DNA of 64,000 nucleotides from Oscheius onirici (GCA_932521025.1 OW051471.1:1116001-1180000), one strand, 5' to 3'. Positions 52,801 through 64,000 are shown, counted from the first letter of the stretch. Program-made: numbers and translations. The notes: generated from the letters alone by a model not told the origin.

Positions 52801-55800
52801 ATCGTAAATGGTAGAGAAGGAAAAAGCAGATGGCAAGGGACAGAGATAGGAGAAAACCGGGAAAACTGAGCACATTGCAGAATTTAGGGGTGGACAGAGA
52901 GAAAGTGTCGAGAAATAAGAAACGGGGGATAAACGGGCAAGCTTAGAGAAACACCAGGTCTCTGTGTGGGAGTCTGAAGCTCTAATTGAGGATAAGGAGG
53001 GGAGCTTTGTGCGCAAATTAGTTTTAACAAGTCACAACAGGAAAAGCAAGACAAGGGGAGAAGGGAAGGTACAGTAGGACTGAGACTCACTAAAGCTAGG
53101 AACTAGGTCCTACATTTTGAAATTAGGCTAAAGAGGGGTGGGTTTAAATATAATTTCGATAGTTTCTTTGGAGGGTCAGGGGAGTGATGGAGGAATGAAA
53201 GGGAAACCACGACTAGGGCTCCGTGACAGAGCGAAGTCATGAATTTATACTTTAGCCCTGGAAGGGCGTTGCCAACCTTGCAAAATGAAAAACTAGTACC
53301 GTAAAACCTCTATTAGAAATACCCCTTACGTGAGAATACGCAATTACGTATTCACTTTTTTTAGGGGGAAAACGACCATCAGACTATGAACACTAGTTCC
53401 GCTCGACTTTTATGTAAAGAATGAAACATCTCACTGCGAAAAACATTCCGGTACAAACGCCACGGCAAGGCTTAGGTTAAAAAAAAGGGGGGGGGGACAA
53501 TACGAAATCTAGAGAGGGTCAGATAACAAACTGTTAACTGTTTTGAAAGGGATAAAACTAAGTCACTTAGCCCCGGTAACGAATCAAATGCGGGTTTAGA
53601 AATACGGAAGCATGCTATTCAAGGGGTCTCTACGGTAACTTTAGGCCACAACTTGTTTTATATAATTCTTGTCTCAAAGAGTCGGCATCAGCCAAAAACA
53701 CTCATTTCACACACTTTTTTTTTGACGGCATTTCCATCTGGCTACCGATGTTCCATCACTTTTTTTGGTAATACGGTAAGGCTGCCCCCCCCCTCCCTGT
53801 TTGAATATTTTTGGCGGGCAACTAGTGCCAAACGTCCAAATTTTCCCTTTTTTGATCTTTTCCACTAATTTTAGCACTTTCTAAGTGCAATCATTGAATT
53901 CTACGTGAAAAATTACCCCTAGAGGTAAGTTGCACCGAAAAAGCTTGGATTTACAAAAATCAGCTTGGATCAAGGGCAAAGAACAAAAATGCCTATTTCG
54001 ATAAAATTTTCGAGCACTTTGATCACTCTAGGGGTAACTTTTCACGTAGAATACAATGAATGCACTTAGAAAGCGCTGAAATAAGTGGAAAAGATTAAAA
54101 AAAAATAGAAAAATTTGGACGTTTGGCGCAAGTTCCCGCAAAAAATATTTAAATAGGAGGGTGCCAGCCGAAGTATTACCACTTTTTTTACAGTTTTAGT
54201 ACTGAACAGAAAAAAAGGACATGTATTGCTTCGCCGAGTCAATATATGTTTGCCAAGCTGTCTGTTTTACTTTTTCTACCGAGCTCCTTCTTTTTTATGA
54301 CATATGAATGAGAATTTCACAGGAAAAAAAACTCACCCATCATCCATGTAGCCGATGTGCTCTGGCTCGGTGTCAATGGCGAATTTGTCATAGATTGGGC
54401 CGTCTAGCTCCGTCGGGAAGACTTCAGCCGAGTGGATGATCAGATTTCTGACCAGCTCGTTGACGTAGTTGTGATAGACAACCTGAACCTTCTTTATTCT
54501 TTTTTTTTGTAAAAAAAGTGTTCGAGCCTTGGATAGGAAACTATTTTCGAAAAGAGGCATCAGAACAACATCATTTACCAGTAAACGCTTAAATATTTAG
54601 AATAACGACAAAAAATTATGTTCGAATGTTCATTTTCATCAAATAACGCTGGCTACTTTTGGGGTTTTCGGGAAAAAATTAAGGCCTTTTTAGGTTTCAA
54701 AAACACTTTATGGGTAGGCAAGTTACCAAGGATAAGTTCCAGGCGACTTTTGTGATTGGAAAATGCAAAAAGCTAGACTGAAAGAAGACTATAATGTCTA
54801 TTCGAAGACTCACTGAACACATTTTTTGCCATTGTTTGAGTTTGTTATGTTTTGGAAACAATTGAAGAGGAGACAAAGTTGTCAAGCTGCAATAATACCG
54901 TTATCGACAAAGGAGAGCAATTACAGCATTTCTAGACTAAAAAAGACCAAAATGTACCTGATCTTTTCCCTCAGGAATCGGAATCAGAGTAGGTCCGAAG
55001 CAGATCGCCAAGTTGTGCGGCTCCATCATGTTCTCGTCGGCAAATTCACAGAGATGAGAGAGGAAACCAAACAAGAAGCGGAGAAGAAGGATGTGAGAGA
55101 TCGGGAGCTTGTAGATGAGCTCGTTGGTCTGGAAAGGAAAGATAGAAGGGGACAGGGAGACAGAAAAACAGAGAGACACAGAGTCAGGGAGGGAGAGAGG
55201 GACTAAGACTCACCCTTCTGATGAACTCTGCTGGAGTCTCAGCCTTGGCACAGTCCACGAACTGATCAAAGAGGAAAATGGGGAAAAGCGGCTCTCGAAG
55301 TTCCCGAAGATACAATTTCAGAGCTCCAGCCACAGAATTCGTCTCACTGCCGTCAATAAGCTCCGAGAAGGCGTCTTCTCCTGAAATTGGAATCTTTTTA
55401 CTTCAGTTTGAAGCAATTTCTGTGGTGCGGTTTTTGTTTCACTCCAACTGTGAAATCGTGCTATTTTGGCAGTTCGTGATGCATAGCTAACTCCTTTATG
55501 GAAAACATAAAAATTCATCACTTATCACTTTTGTTTGCAAAAAACAAATTGTTTCGTCAAAGGTGTGAAGACTTTTCTTTATGATCTTCTTTACTATGTC
55601 CTTCGTCCTACTTCGAAAAGAAGCTATTTCTTTTGGGGAAAATGACTCCCGGCAGAAGACCCTTTAGTCTCAAAATTGCTTTCATCTCTCTTTTTCCTAT
55701 TCTATTCGCACAACTTCCCAAAATTGGCAAGAAGGAAACACGCCAAAACTGCATTAGGAACGCTCAAAAAAATCTTATTTGCATTTTTTACCTGCTCAAT

Positions 55801-58800
55801 GCATTATTCAAAAACGAAGTGTTCTTGAAATGAAAACGAAATAAATTCATGAAACTCAAATATCGTTTTCGGAATTGAAAGGTACTCACCTTTCTCATAG
55901 GCTTCTTTGAACCTATTAATTTCCGACTGAGAGCCACTGACTCGGAAAAGACCCTGGTTCCGGAGACTGAATCGGGACAAGTAGCCGATAGCTGAAGTGA
56001 CGACCAAAGGAATTGGCTCCTCCGTGATTTCCACGTATTCGTCGAGACTTCCGCCTGGAAGTTATTGGTGTTGTCTTTCTGGTCGAGTATTGTGAAAGCA
56101 TTCGAGTTACTTTTGGGGAACCAAAAATGACAAACATTCTAAAGCAGCTCATTTTGATTCCAGAGCACAGAATAATCAGATTTCAAAAACTTCACTACTT
56201 GTAGAAGCGAACAAAAAACACAAAAAAAACAAGTCCTAGTTTTGAACATGTGTTGAAACAAGAAAGTTCATTTTTTGTGGAAACCAAGGCATTTCCAGTT
56301 ACGATTTTGAAACTAAACTTTCTTATTTTTTCACCATTTTTCACATTTCTCTAGTCACAAATCGAATTTCTCTCAGAGTGAAAAAAATCAAGCAAAAAAG
56401 TTTCACAAACTGTCTAAACTAGATTTTTTTGACAGCAAATCATTAGTTGGAAAAAATTCAATCAATTTTCACGTATGCAAAACTTTGGTCCCCTAGAAAA
56501 AGGCCAAAAAAATTCTCGATCAATACTTTCAGTCCAGATTCATAGAAAAGAAGGACTAAAAAGTTTCATGAAAGCTACAAAACTTGACTTTTGAGCAAAA
56601 AAAAACTATTCGCTGCTTCAATAAACAACCCACCAAAAAGCTTCGGTCTCGGCTTGCTCAAGACGGGAGCCTGTCCGATTCTCTTGGCCTTTTTCCTCGT
56701 CCTGTCCTCGCAGGAAATGATAGAATCCCGATGCTGTTGCCCACTCTCCTTGGCTACAGCTTCAGTAATGGACCGGGACCTGGCTGTGAGTCTCTCAATC
56801 AAATTGCCGTTCAGGAGGAAGTACTCAAATTTCTGGAAAAAAAGTAATTATTTTGTACTACCAAACTCAAAAGAAACAAAAATCAAAAGTTTGTATAAGC
56901 TTTCTATTTTAAGAGTCTCTGAAACCAAAAGACCTTTTTCAGATCTTCTCGGGGAAAACTGATTTTCTCCCGTTTGTTACTACTTGGATGATCAGGAGTG
57001 CGTATAAGTGTCAGAGAATGCCTGTATTCTGAGGAAGGGAGAGAGGGGACCACGAAACAGACTAGATGAAAGTAACGACCACAAAGCAGACTGTTCGGTA
57101 AGAGAAAGTGGAAGTGAAGAAGAATGATATTTTTTAAATGGACAGTCCCGTTGTGTGCGAACATGCCCGCAGGGGAAATCAGGCAACTTCGTGGCGGGAC
57201 CCACGACAAATTTCATTTTTGCGTTTTTCTCGTTCTATACTACTTTTTTCAATTTTTACTTGTTTTTAATCGATGTATCGTCAAAATTTACCCCTAAAAT
57301 GAATGGTGGAACGCTAAAATTGGTAGAAAATTGACCGAAATAGACAAAAAAGCACTTTTTGGCCTAAAAGACGTTATTTTCGTCTTTTTCCATCATTTAT
57401 CCACCAAATTTGACGTTCCACCACTCATTTTAGGAGTAAAATTTGAAGATAAATCGATTAAAAACATTTAGAAGTCGAAAAAAAGACAGAAATCTGACTA
57501 TCTATATGATGATTGCGTAAAACACGAAAGGAGATTTGCTAAATTCATTTTGCTGACTTGTCTTGTCTTTGGGAAGTTGTGTACGAGAGTTTTTGACGCA
57601 TTCATCTCAAAAATCTCAAATGTAATCGGTATTTTGGAATTTATGGTGTCAGTCACTTGAATGAAATAGCAGAAGATGCTCTAAAAGTACTCGAAAATTT
57701 CGCTGAAACTATGGAAGTTCCTACCTATAAAAACGGTAGTAATGTTTCACGGCTACCCTAAATAATTCAGTACCTAGACAGTATATTCTTTGGTTAGCAT
57801 TAGTTTAAAAAAAAGACATCCCCACCTTCAAGTAGTACTGATAAGTGACCAGAACATCGCTCCTCCATTTGGACATATCCTCCTTGGTCTCTGTATAGAG
57901 CTGATGAAGCTGTCTCTCAGAAGCTTCCAGACTCTTCCAGACCTCGTCACTTTCAAATCTCAGGCCTTCGAGCCTCTTTTCGATCTGTTTCTGTCGCTGT
58001 CCCAGCTCGATTCCCAGAGATTTTTCAGCGGAAACGCTGGCGTATGTGTCACCAAGTTGTGGCCTAAATGAGCTTACTACTGTCTATCTGTGGCTGTCTT
58101 AGTGAGCCACAACAGTTCATAACTGCTGTCTAACTGTAGCTCTTTCTCACCTGAACTCGAACTGTTTCGGGAGCATAAAGGTGGCATGATGAGCTTCGAA
58201 AAAGCGTTGTTTATCAGCCTTAGAGTCGAAACTGGATCTGAGAGTTCCCAGTTCAGCCAAGGCGTTCATCTCCCTCGTAGTTACGCGCTTCCGAACTTCG
58301 ATTACTTGTTCTGAAAATAGAGTTTTTGTTTCGAAATGCGTACAAAGTAGATCTTTTTGTGGAAGTTATTCTGGTCTTCTTGTCAGACGCCAAATAAGCC
58401 ACGTTTAAGAAGCAATGAATCCGAATCAAAGACCCTTACATTCTTGAGCTTATAATTTTCACGGGAATTTTTTTTCCCTTTTGACCACACTAAGTTTATT
58501 CAAAATGGAAAGATCATCCAACAGTCGCTGAATGAAAAATATTGTGTTCCACCGTTCCGGTAATTAAAAGGGTCATGTCATTTGATTAGTCATCTTCCGA
58601 CATGCTTAGGAAACTTCGAAAAATTGGTTTTTGAGCATACCAACCAGTCGGATTGCGTCCAAAATCTCATGTTTCAGTTCTGTTCTAAAAAAATCGTGTC
58701 AAAAATTGTGTCAGACTAGCTAAAAAAAAGGATTTCTGGAATCACTTGAGGTATGGCTTCTTCTGATCTAGGCTTCCCACTATTTTGTCCCCGAACTCAC

Positions 58801-60804
58801 CCAGCAGCGACTTCATCCAGAAATCCATGCCCAGATCCATGCAATCGATCAGGTAGCTCAAATCTTCGGCGAAAAATCTGTGCAGAGCTGCATTGGCAGC
58901 CTTGACACACATCAGGTACTCGTTCCGGGCTTTGGTACACTTGCAGCGGACCAACTCGTACTTTTCTGTTCTCTAAAAAGGGTTGGTTTTTACCGGGAAA
59001 GTTTAAAATGGCGTAAAAAGTGGGGAAAAACACCTACTCTATTGAGGTATTTGCAGATATTTTTGTACTTTCTCGTGCTGCCAAATTTTCCGGGGTTCGA
59101 TTCTTCGTATCGGCGTTTCTCCTCATCAGCTACACGGTACTTTTTCTCGACGCCGTTCAGTTCAGAATGACAGAGCTGAAAATGGCGTTTCAAAAACCAA
59201 ATTTGGCAGCTTTTGGACTGAAATTTTCGGAGTAGTGTAGCTGGGAAAAGTGCACAAAAGCTAGTTCTGTTTTAGACTACGGTAGCTTAGACAGTACCAG
59301 GGCTGGGCGAATAGTAAAATCAGGTGCGAATGCCAATTGCGAATGTATTCGCAAGGGTAGTTGACTTTAGCCCCAGTACGGTAAGAGAAAGTGGAAGTGA
59401 AGAAGAATGATATTTTTTAAATGGACAGTCCCGTTGTGTGCGAACATGCCCGCAGGGGAAATCAGGCAACTTCGTGGCGGGACCCACGACAAATTTCATT
59501 TTTGCGTTTTTCTCGTTCTATACTACTTTTTTCAATTTTTACTTGTTTTTAATCGATGTATCGTCAAAATTTACCCCTAAAATGAATGGTGGAACGCTAA
59601 AATTGGTAGAAAATTGACCGAAATAGACAAAAAAGCACTTTTTGGCCTAAAAGACGTTATTTTCGTCTTTTTCCATCATTTATCCACCAAATTTGACGTT
59701 CCACCACTCATTTTAGGAGTAAAATTTGAAGATAAATCGATTAGGAACAATTAAAAATTGAAAAAATGAGTGTAGAACGAGAAAAATGGAAAAATGAAAT
59801 TTGCAGTGGGTCCCGCCACGCAGTTGGCCTATTTCCCCCCTGCACGGCTATAATGAGACTGTCCCTTTAAGATTGAGTTTCTCAGCTGTGAACAGGAAAC
59901 AAATGGGAATCGATTTATTTTTCACTATTGCGTCTAAAGTAGCCATTAGTTGGTAACGTGTGGTGCTCAGTATATCTACATATATTCCTTGAAACACGAA
60001 GTATACTATCATGAAAACGGCACTAGTATTCAAAAAATGCAGAAGTGATTAGATAGTTTACCATTCCACCCTTCTTTTTCAATTAATCCTGCCTTTATAG
60101 TCAGTCAGAATGGTCCCAACAACTGAGTGATCACTTGGTTAGTAGTCATTCAATTACTTATCACAACTTGGTGAAACAATACTTTTTTACTATTTCCTAA
60201 CCAGATGTGTGTGAAAGAACACCCTGACGACAAAAGTAGCACGCTAACTCTAACCCATAGCAGGAAGAATTGACAATCAGCTGCGTGTCGTCTTCTATTA
60301 TTGGAAGTTGGTGCGCAGCGTCTTTCGATTTTATTTTATTCATTTTTTTCTGCGAGTGTGACTTCATAGCAAACAATTGACTTCGATTTTTCTATTACAC
60401 TCATCCACGAAACCCGAAACATTAGACAAAAAAATCTACCTGATATGTCTTCATAGCAGTGTGAAGTTCCGTCAGGACCCTGTTGATCTCACTATGTGAG
60501 AGAACTCCAATTTCTCGGCATTTTTTCGAAATGCGGACCAAATCATCACATCTGGAGCTGATGCTAGCCGTGAAGACTTTCTGGTACAGATCAGCCACGG
60601 CCTGAAAATTGTGGACTTTTGCTACAGTGCTATAATAAGTAGCGAGTCTTTTTGAACAATCTTGTTACATGGAACATATTTGGAAAAACTACTAATCTTT
60701 CAAAAAATAAGGACGGTACCTGTCTCTGAGCAGCTTCTTCCTTCGCATCGTCGACCATTTGTTGCCAGGTTGTACAGGCAGTGTGTTGTGTCCAGGCGTC
60801 TCTT
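49805..60804 (-). CDS. srgp-1: srGAP: F-BAR plus RhoGAP protein (srgp-1-like), 5' partial
   Basis: Eighteen minus-strand exons join in phase: 60804-60720, 60601-60440, 59175-59038, 58972-58746, 58684-58641, 58310-58151, 58063-57826, 56832-56634, 56054-55890, 55380-55214, 55128-54958, 54482-54337, 52118-51912, 51603-51433, 50727-50563, 50482-50405, 50364-50239, 49928-49805 (TAA), 923 whole codons. The first eight encode most of the F-BAR domain (AVADLYQKVF, ELHTAMKTYQ, KARNEYLMCVKAANAALHRF, DLSYLIDCMDLG, then coiled coil). Exons 9-12 encode RhoGAP with the arginine finger in NQGLFRVSGS and the LCEFADENMMEPHNLAICFG core. The tail after exon 12 is polar, without SH3, unlike vertebrate srGAPs but as in C. 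elegans SRGP-1. The family bends membranes and turns off Rac/Cdc42-type GTPases. The N-terminal exons (perhaps 90 residues) lie outside, beyond the LINE at 60960-63190. Confidence 0.92.
51024..51418. mobile_element. TTAA-type MITE family, diverged copy
   Basis: AAGGAACAGTCTCATTATAA at left and GTGGGTCCCGCCACGCAGTT at right match the ends of the 59417-59870 element. The inner palindrome (CTAAAATGAGTGGTAGAACA against TTCCACCACTCATTTTAG) is also kept. It lies in the intron between srGAP exons 14 and 15. Confidence 0.7.
52214..52301. repeat. Small fold-back GACTTTAGCCCCGCG
   Basis: GGTGACTTTAGCCCCGCG, then CGGTGACTTTAGCTAAAGT, is mirrored by CTTTAGCTAAAGTCACCG and CGCGGGGCTAAAGTCAACTA. The arms are about 40 bases. 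A fragment (GGTAGTTGACTTTAGCCCC) is at 59355-59375. Confidence 0.75.
52449..53280 (+). repeat. Dispersed repeat family D, copy 4 (two units)
   Basis: A first diverged unit begins CACTTTAAATTGCTGCCAGG (52449), and a second, better unit runs from about 52952 to 53280, ending GCGTTGCCAACCTTG. The second unit is nearly identical to 43090-43505. It lies in the intron between srGAP exons 12 and 13. Confidence 0.8.
53767..54180. mobile_element. MITE with 9-bp target-site duplication
   Basis: GGTAATACGGTAAGGCTG at left is mirrored at right (CAGCCGAAGTATTACC), and the arms continue inverted for about 170 bases each (GCCAAACGTCCAAATTTTCC against its mirror). The 9-bp repeat ACTTTTTTT flanks both ends (53758-53766, 54181-54189). 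The duplication length fits a Mutator-type element, though a T-rich repeat is weak evidence. It is 414 bp with no coding capacity. Confidence 0.78.
54799..54872. repeat. Repeat shared with 38720-38795
   Basis: In reverse orientation this segment matches 38720-38795 (CCTCTTCAATT, AACATAACAAACTCAAA, TTCAGTGAGTCTTCGAATA). It is AT-rich and of unknown class. It lies in the intron between srGAP exons 11 and 12. Confidence 0.65.
57096..57486. mobile_element. TTAA-type MITE, 3'-truncated, with duplicated flank
   Basis: From the TTAA at 57134 it follows the family (GGACAGTCCCGTTGTGTGCG, GTGGCGGGACCCACGAC, then an inner palindrome) but stops after CATTTAGAAGTCGAAAAA near 57480, without the right terminal repeat. 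Positions 57096-57460 are identical by eye to 59379-59743, including 38 bases outside the element. It lies between srGAP exons 7 and 8. Confidence 0.82.
59301..59378. repeat. Mosaic of two MITE scraps
   Basis: AGGGCTGGGCGAATAGTAAA with GCGAATGTATTCGC (the 34301 family, reversed) runs directly into GGTAGTTGACTTTAGCCCC (the 52214 family), and then into the duplicated segment that starts at 59379. Three repeat families abut without spacer sequence. Confidence 0.65.
59417..59870. mobile_element. TTAA-type MITE, complete copy
   Basis: TTAA stands at both ends (59417-59420, 59867-59870). The terminal repeats are ATGGACAGTCCCGTTGTG... at left and ...CTATAATGAGACTGTCCCT at right, continuing inward as inverted GTGGCGGGACCCACGAC. 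The 454 bp include an inner palindrome but no coding frame. It lies between srGAP exons 2 and 3. TTAA duplication fits piggyBac-type mobilisation. Confidence 0.82.
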
Positions 60805-60959
60805 CTGGAATGGAAAATGTTTTAGACTTTGCACAAATCCGGCAGCACTGAATCCTGAACAATGGGTTTCGCTTCTTCTGTGCAGAAAATTGTTATTCTC
60901 GCCTTATTTACTGTTGATTGCTCCCTGCTCTACCCAAGAAATACTGGAGTCGTCTTCTG

Positions 60960-63190
60960 TATAACAAGGTCGAACCTTGGCAGGAGGGATGGACGCCACT
61001 ACTAGAAGAGATGGATCTACTCGGAGAAGCTAATTGAAACTGGCCATCTGCACTGAATGTTCGAAGCCTGGTAGGACAAGGACGCCTTGTAGAACTACAA
61101 GAGTCTTTGAAGAACTTTGATGCTGATATTATTGGGCTTACGGAATGTCGCCTGCCTGGATACGCTGTCACGGATCTGTCTGACTCATCATACCGGCTAT
61201 TATACTTGGGCAGCTCGAGCCGAGCCTGTTTTTGACCCTCGAGCCGGCTCGGCTCGGTCTCGTAAAAAAACAGGCTCGGTCAACGAAAAAAGAGGCTCGG
61301 CTCCAGCTGGTTCGGCTCGACAGCCTTTTCGAGCCGACTCGGCTCGAGCCTGCACCTTCAAATTTCTCTTCGGTTTCACTGTTTAGCTTTCCGATAGTGT
61401 TTCTTGGTTCTCGTTTTTATGCATACTTTTTCTCGAATTCACTCTTTTGTTCGTTCCTAGCTTTAGTGAGTCTCAGTCCTACTGTCTCTCCCCCTTGTCT
61501 CTCTCGTCGGCTTCTCGAAATACTGGATAACAAATTTTGTAGTAAAAAGTTTAGACAAGTCATTATTCGGAGGCTTTGCTTTTGTATTCGGTAGTTCCCA
61601 CACACTGAATATATTGGGGATAGTAGGTAACTTTGGCCATGGAAGGGCGTTGCAAACTTTTTTTGCAAACTAAAACCACGCTCAAAAGAAGTTATCAGGC
61701 ACTTCGGGGAATTTGGAGAAAAACTTTGTTCTGAAATTTTCGCTTGGAGGCTCGAGCCGGGCCAGTCTTCGAGTCGGCTCGGCTCGAAGCAGTTGAAAAA
61801 GAGGCGCGGCTCGAGCCGAGCCGGATCGAATACAGTATGATGTGTCACATTGCCAGACGCTCGATGGAGGATGATCTGAGAAGACGCAGAATCAATCTGG
61901 TCAACAATATTTTGCAACATGGAAAAGGATTTCGGCCACTGAGAGATGAACAATCACTAGGCAAAAGGAGGCAGCAGCAGCTAATCCGATGACGAACAAC
62001 TAGTAAGGACGAAAAAGAGCTACATAACGTGATCAAAAGCTTCTACGACGACTTATACGAGATCAAAGGGTTGTTCCGCCCATCAAAAGCAGAGTTCCTG
62101 ATCAAAACGACTGTCCAAGGATATTGAGAGCGGAAATGAGCGATGCCTTACAATTAGCGAGAGCGAAAGAAGGTAAAAGCCCTGGGAGTGATGGAGTTTC
62201 GATAAGAAAGCTGAAAGCTGAAGGAGCGTCGATGGTCACTTTCCTAACTGATGTATTCAACAACTGCCTTGTAACTGGACAACCTCCCCAATCTCTAGCA
62301 GATGGTTGTATGATTCATATTCCAAAGAAAGGCGATCTGTTGGATATATTGAACTGGAGGCCCATAACTCCGTTGTCAGTGTTCCACAAGCTGCTGGCAT
62401 CAATAGTACAAAGAAGAATCGAAGGACAATTGACCCAAAACCATGATCCCGAGCAATCCGGATTTCGTAAAGGTCGTAGTACGATGAACAACATCTTCAT
62501 CATGACAACTGCTCGAAAAAACACGGGATTACGATGGATTTGGTTTTTATGCCATTTTTGTCGATTACGAGAAGGCCTTTGACTCCGCAGTTTAGACCTC
62601 ATTACGGAGACGCGTAATAGACGAACGGCTGCTAACTCTTCTCAAGAACTTATACGCCGGAAGCCGCACCGAAATTGACATCAACAGGAAGCGAATACGT
62701 ATTGAACTGGAGCGAGGAGTACGCTAAGGCTGTCCATTATCACCACAGCTATTCAACAGCGTTCTGGAGGATGTGCTACGCAATGTTTCTTGGGAAGACT
62801 ACGGCCTATTGATACATGGAAAACGTCTGACACATCTATGCTATGCCGATGATTTAATTTTATTGGGAAAGATAGCAAAAAATGTCGAACAGATGCTGAA
62901 TAATCTAGAAGAAGAGGGTTCGAAAGTCGGACTGAAAGTCAATCGGAAAAAAAACGAAATGGATGACAACATTTACGACGCTGGACGAAAATCGTAGAAG
63001 AGTGGTCAACGAATAGGGCAAGAGCAGCTGGACGACCGCCACACAGATGGAGGAATTTACTCTCTTCTAAAATTGGACCGTCATTCTCATCGCAGGCAAG
63101 AAGGTCATCCCGGACGGAATTCAGTAAAATGGCAGTTTGATGAGGATTCGAAGATAGAAAAACTCTTCCCTACAGAACATGTTTTCTGAG
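60960..63190 (+). mobile_element. RTE-type non-LTR retrotransposon, decayed
   Basis: The start of an APE-type endonuclease is readable at 61044-61215 (LNVRSLVGQGRLVELQ; DADIIGLTECRLPG). A GC-rich MITE then interrupts (about 61210-61825). After it come the linker (RRSMEDDLRRRRINLVNNIL) and the reverse transcriptase: SPGSDGVSIRKLK, NWRPITPLSV, QSGFRKGRSTMNN, FVDYEKAFDS and CYADDLILLG (YADD active site near 62840). The C terminus GRPPHRWRNL to KMAV plus stop ends near 63150. Frameshifts and stops break it (for example after 62580), and most of the endonuclease is missing. The family is the same as at 15760-16500. It lies upstream of the first srGAP exon in the window, probably inside that gene's intron. 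Confidence 0.88.
61210..61825. mobile_element. GC-rich MITE (GCTCGAGCCGAGCC) nested in the RTE
   Basis: GCTCGAGCCGAGCC occurs at both edges (61213-61226 and 61809-61822), and dense GAGCCGGCTCGGCTCG repeats fill 61225-61345 and 61745-61825 on both strands. The middle is ordinary AT-rich DNA, including GTGAGTCTCAGTCCTACTGT, a piece shared with repeat D. It splits the LINE between endonuclease and linker, so it inserted after the LINE. Confidence 0.65.
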
Positions 63191-63350
63191 TTAGGATTTA
63201 GATAAAAGTGCGATCTTACTTTAGCACGCTGCAAAAGGTCTTGAAATTTTTACGATTAGGGACACTGAGATAAACAGTTGGCTCAAGAACTATCAAAACA
63301 TTTTCAGAAGATACGCGGAAATTCCGTGAAACCTCAAATCATACAATTTT

Positions 63351-63700
63351 CAGTTCCCTCCACAAATTCACACCGTTGTCCCTCTACCAGTCTAATCGCT
63401 GCAAATTTCCTCTTTGAGCATGTTACAATACATAGTTCGTTGAAAAAAGGAAAAATCAATCCTCTTCCTAACGTCTTTAGTTAATTTCGTCGAGGGAAAT
63501 TGTGTGATCAGTACTGTTTTTGCGAGATTGTCAGCTGTAAACCAAAATATTCTTTTTTTTCCAGGTTTTCCAATTTCCAATAATGGTCCCTCCACAAGTT
63601 CACACGGTTGTCCCTCTACCAGTCTAATCGCCCCTAATGTCCTGTTTGCGGGCCCATTGTTGCCAACAGTTTTCGAGGTTGTCGAACCTAATGGTCCGGT
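63351..63700 (+). other. Tandemly duplicated exon-like segment at the window end
   Basis: 63351-63415 and 63583-63647 share about 55 bases with few differences (CCCTCCACAA, TTGTCCCTCTACCAGTCTAA). The second copy is preceded by a strong acceptor (TTTTTTTTCCAG, ending 63565) and opens a phase-1 frame (NGPSTSSHGCPSTSLIAPN... FEVVEPNGP) up to a possible donor GTAAGC at 63701. The first copy also follows TTTTCAG but then runs into a poor end. It could be an exon of a plus-strand gene continuing past the window. I do not recognise the protein. 63701-64000 shows nothing else. Confidence 0.4.
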
Positions 63701-64000
63701 AAGCGATTAGCCCCTTTGTGTCTGTAACCGCAAATTGAGGAAGTTTTGTAGAAGAAGAAAAGACCGTTTCAGAAGAAAGGAACTTTTGTGAAAATCATTC
63801 TTGTTCGAAATTTGCGCAATTTTCTGGATGTGCACCTACCAAGAGAATAACAGTTATCAGTAACTTGTCAGAATTCCCCCTCGGTATAACTTGAACTTGA
63901 AACAAAAAGGGCTAAAAAATGACTAGGTTTTTGACCATTTCCTCACAAACAAGATGTTATTGTTGTTGTAAATTTTTGTAAAAAAAGATCCGGAACCCAA

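Overview
This is nuclear DNA of a eukaryote, almost certainly a rhabditid (Caenorhabditis-like) nematode. Acceptors follow the worm consensus TTTTCAG/TTTCCAG with no distant branch-site signal. Many introns are short. The coding exons carry worm families: an NCLX-type Na/Ca exchanger, an srGAP without SH3, an ankyrin-patatin phospholipase and sperm-specific MSP-domain relics. The many MITEs, fold-backs, SINEs and RTE pieces suggest a repeat-rich species rather than C. elegans itself. The species cannot be named from sequence alone. All exon models below were built by hand from reading frame and intron phase, and every junction given keeps the frame.

Layout. (1) 2240-13006, plus: an 11-exon Na/Ca exchanger of the NCLX/SLC8B1 group, complete at 661 codons, with a tRNA gene and a TA-flanked fold-back in its 3.1 kb intron 9. 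(2) 13609-14757, minus: a small secreted Thr-rich mucin-like gene broken by an in-frame TGA and a frameshift. (3) 15100-37740, minus: one 29-exon gene for a secreted low-complexity protein of about 1768 residues that I do not recognise as a named family. It runs from a signal peptide through a Thr/Val/Ser block, an array of symmetric phase-1 micro-exons rich in Ala/Pro, Ser/Gly blocks and Pro/Gln blocks to a Cys-rich C terminus. Its introns hold SINEs, an RTE fragment, a large palindrome and a Mutator-like element with 9-bp target duplications that carries a Ty3/gypsy pol fragment. (4) 38.1-40.9 kb: no firm gene, two possible exons, and two relics of a sperm-specific MSP-domain (ssp) gene. (5) 40905-44506, plus: a complete 4-exon ankyrin-patatin (iPLA2-type) lipase of 486 residues; a 70-bp near-perfect scrap of its exon 3 lies 2.4 kb downstream among SINEs. 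(6) 47704-48175, minus: a 90-residue mitochondrial OXLD1-like protein. (7) 49805-60804, minus: 18 exons of an srGAP (F-BAR plus RhoGAP), with the 5' exons outside the window. (8) 60.96-63.19 kb: a decayed RTE-type LINE, in the upstream intron of the srGAP if that gene's first exons lie past the window end. The window ends in a tandemly duplicated exon-like segment.

The genes show no sign of one shared pathway. They are a calcium exchanger, a lipase, a mitochondrial factor, a Rac/Cdc42-type GAP and two secreted repetitive proteins that happen to be neighbours. The most unusual content is the large minus-strand secreted repeat protein, whose exons appear to have multiplied by duplication of phase-1 units. 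The set of short non-autonomous transposons, several with readable target-site duplications, comes next.
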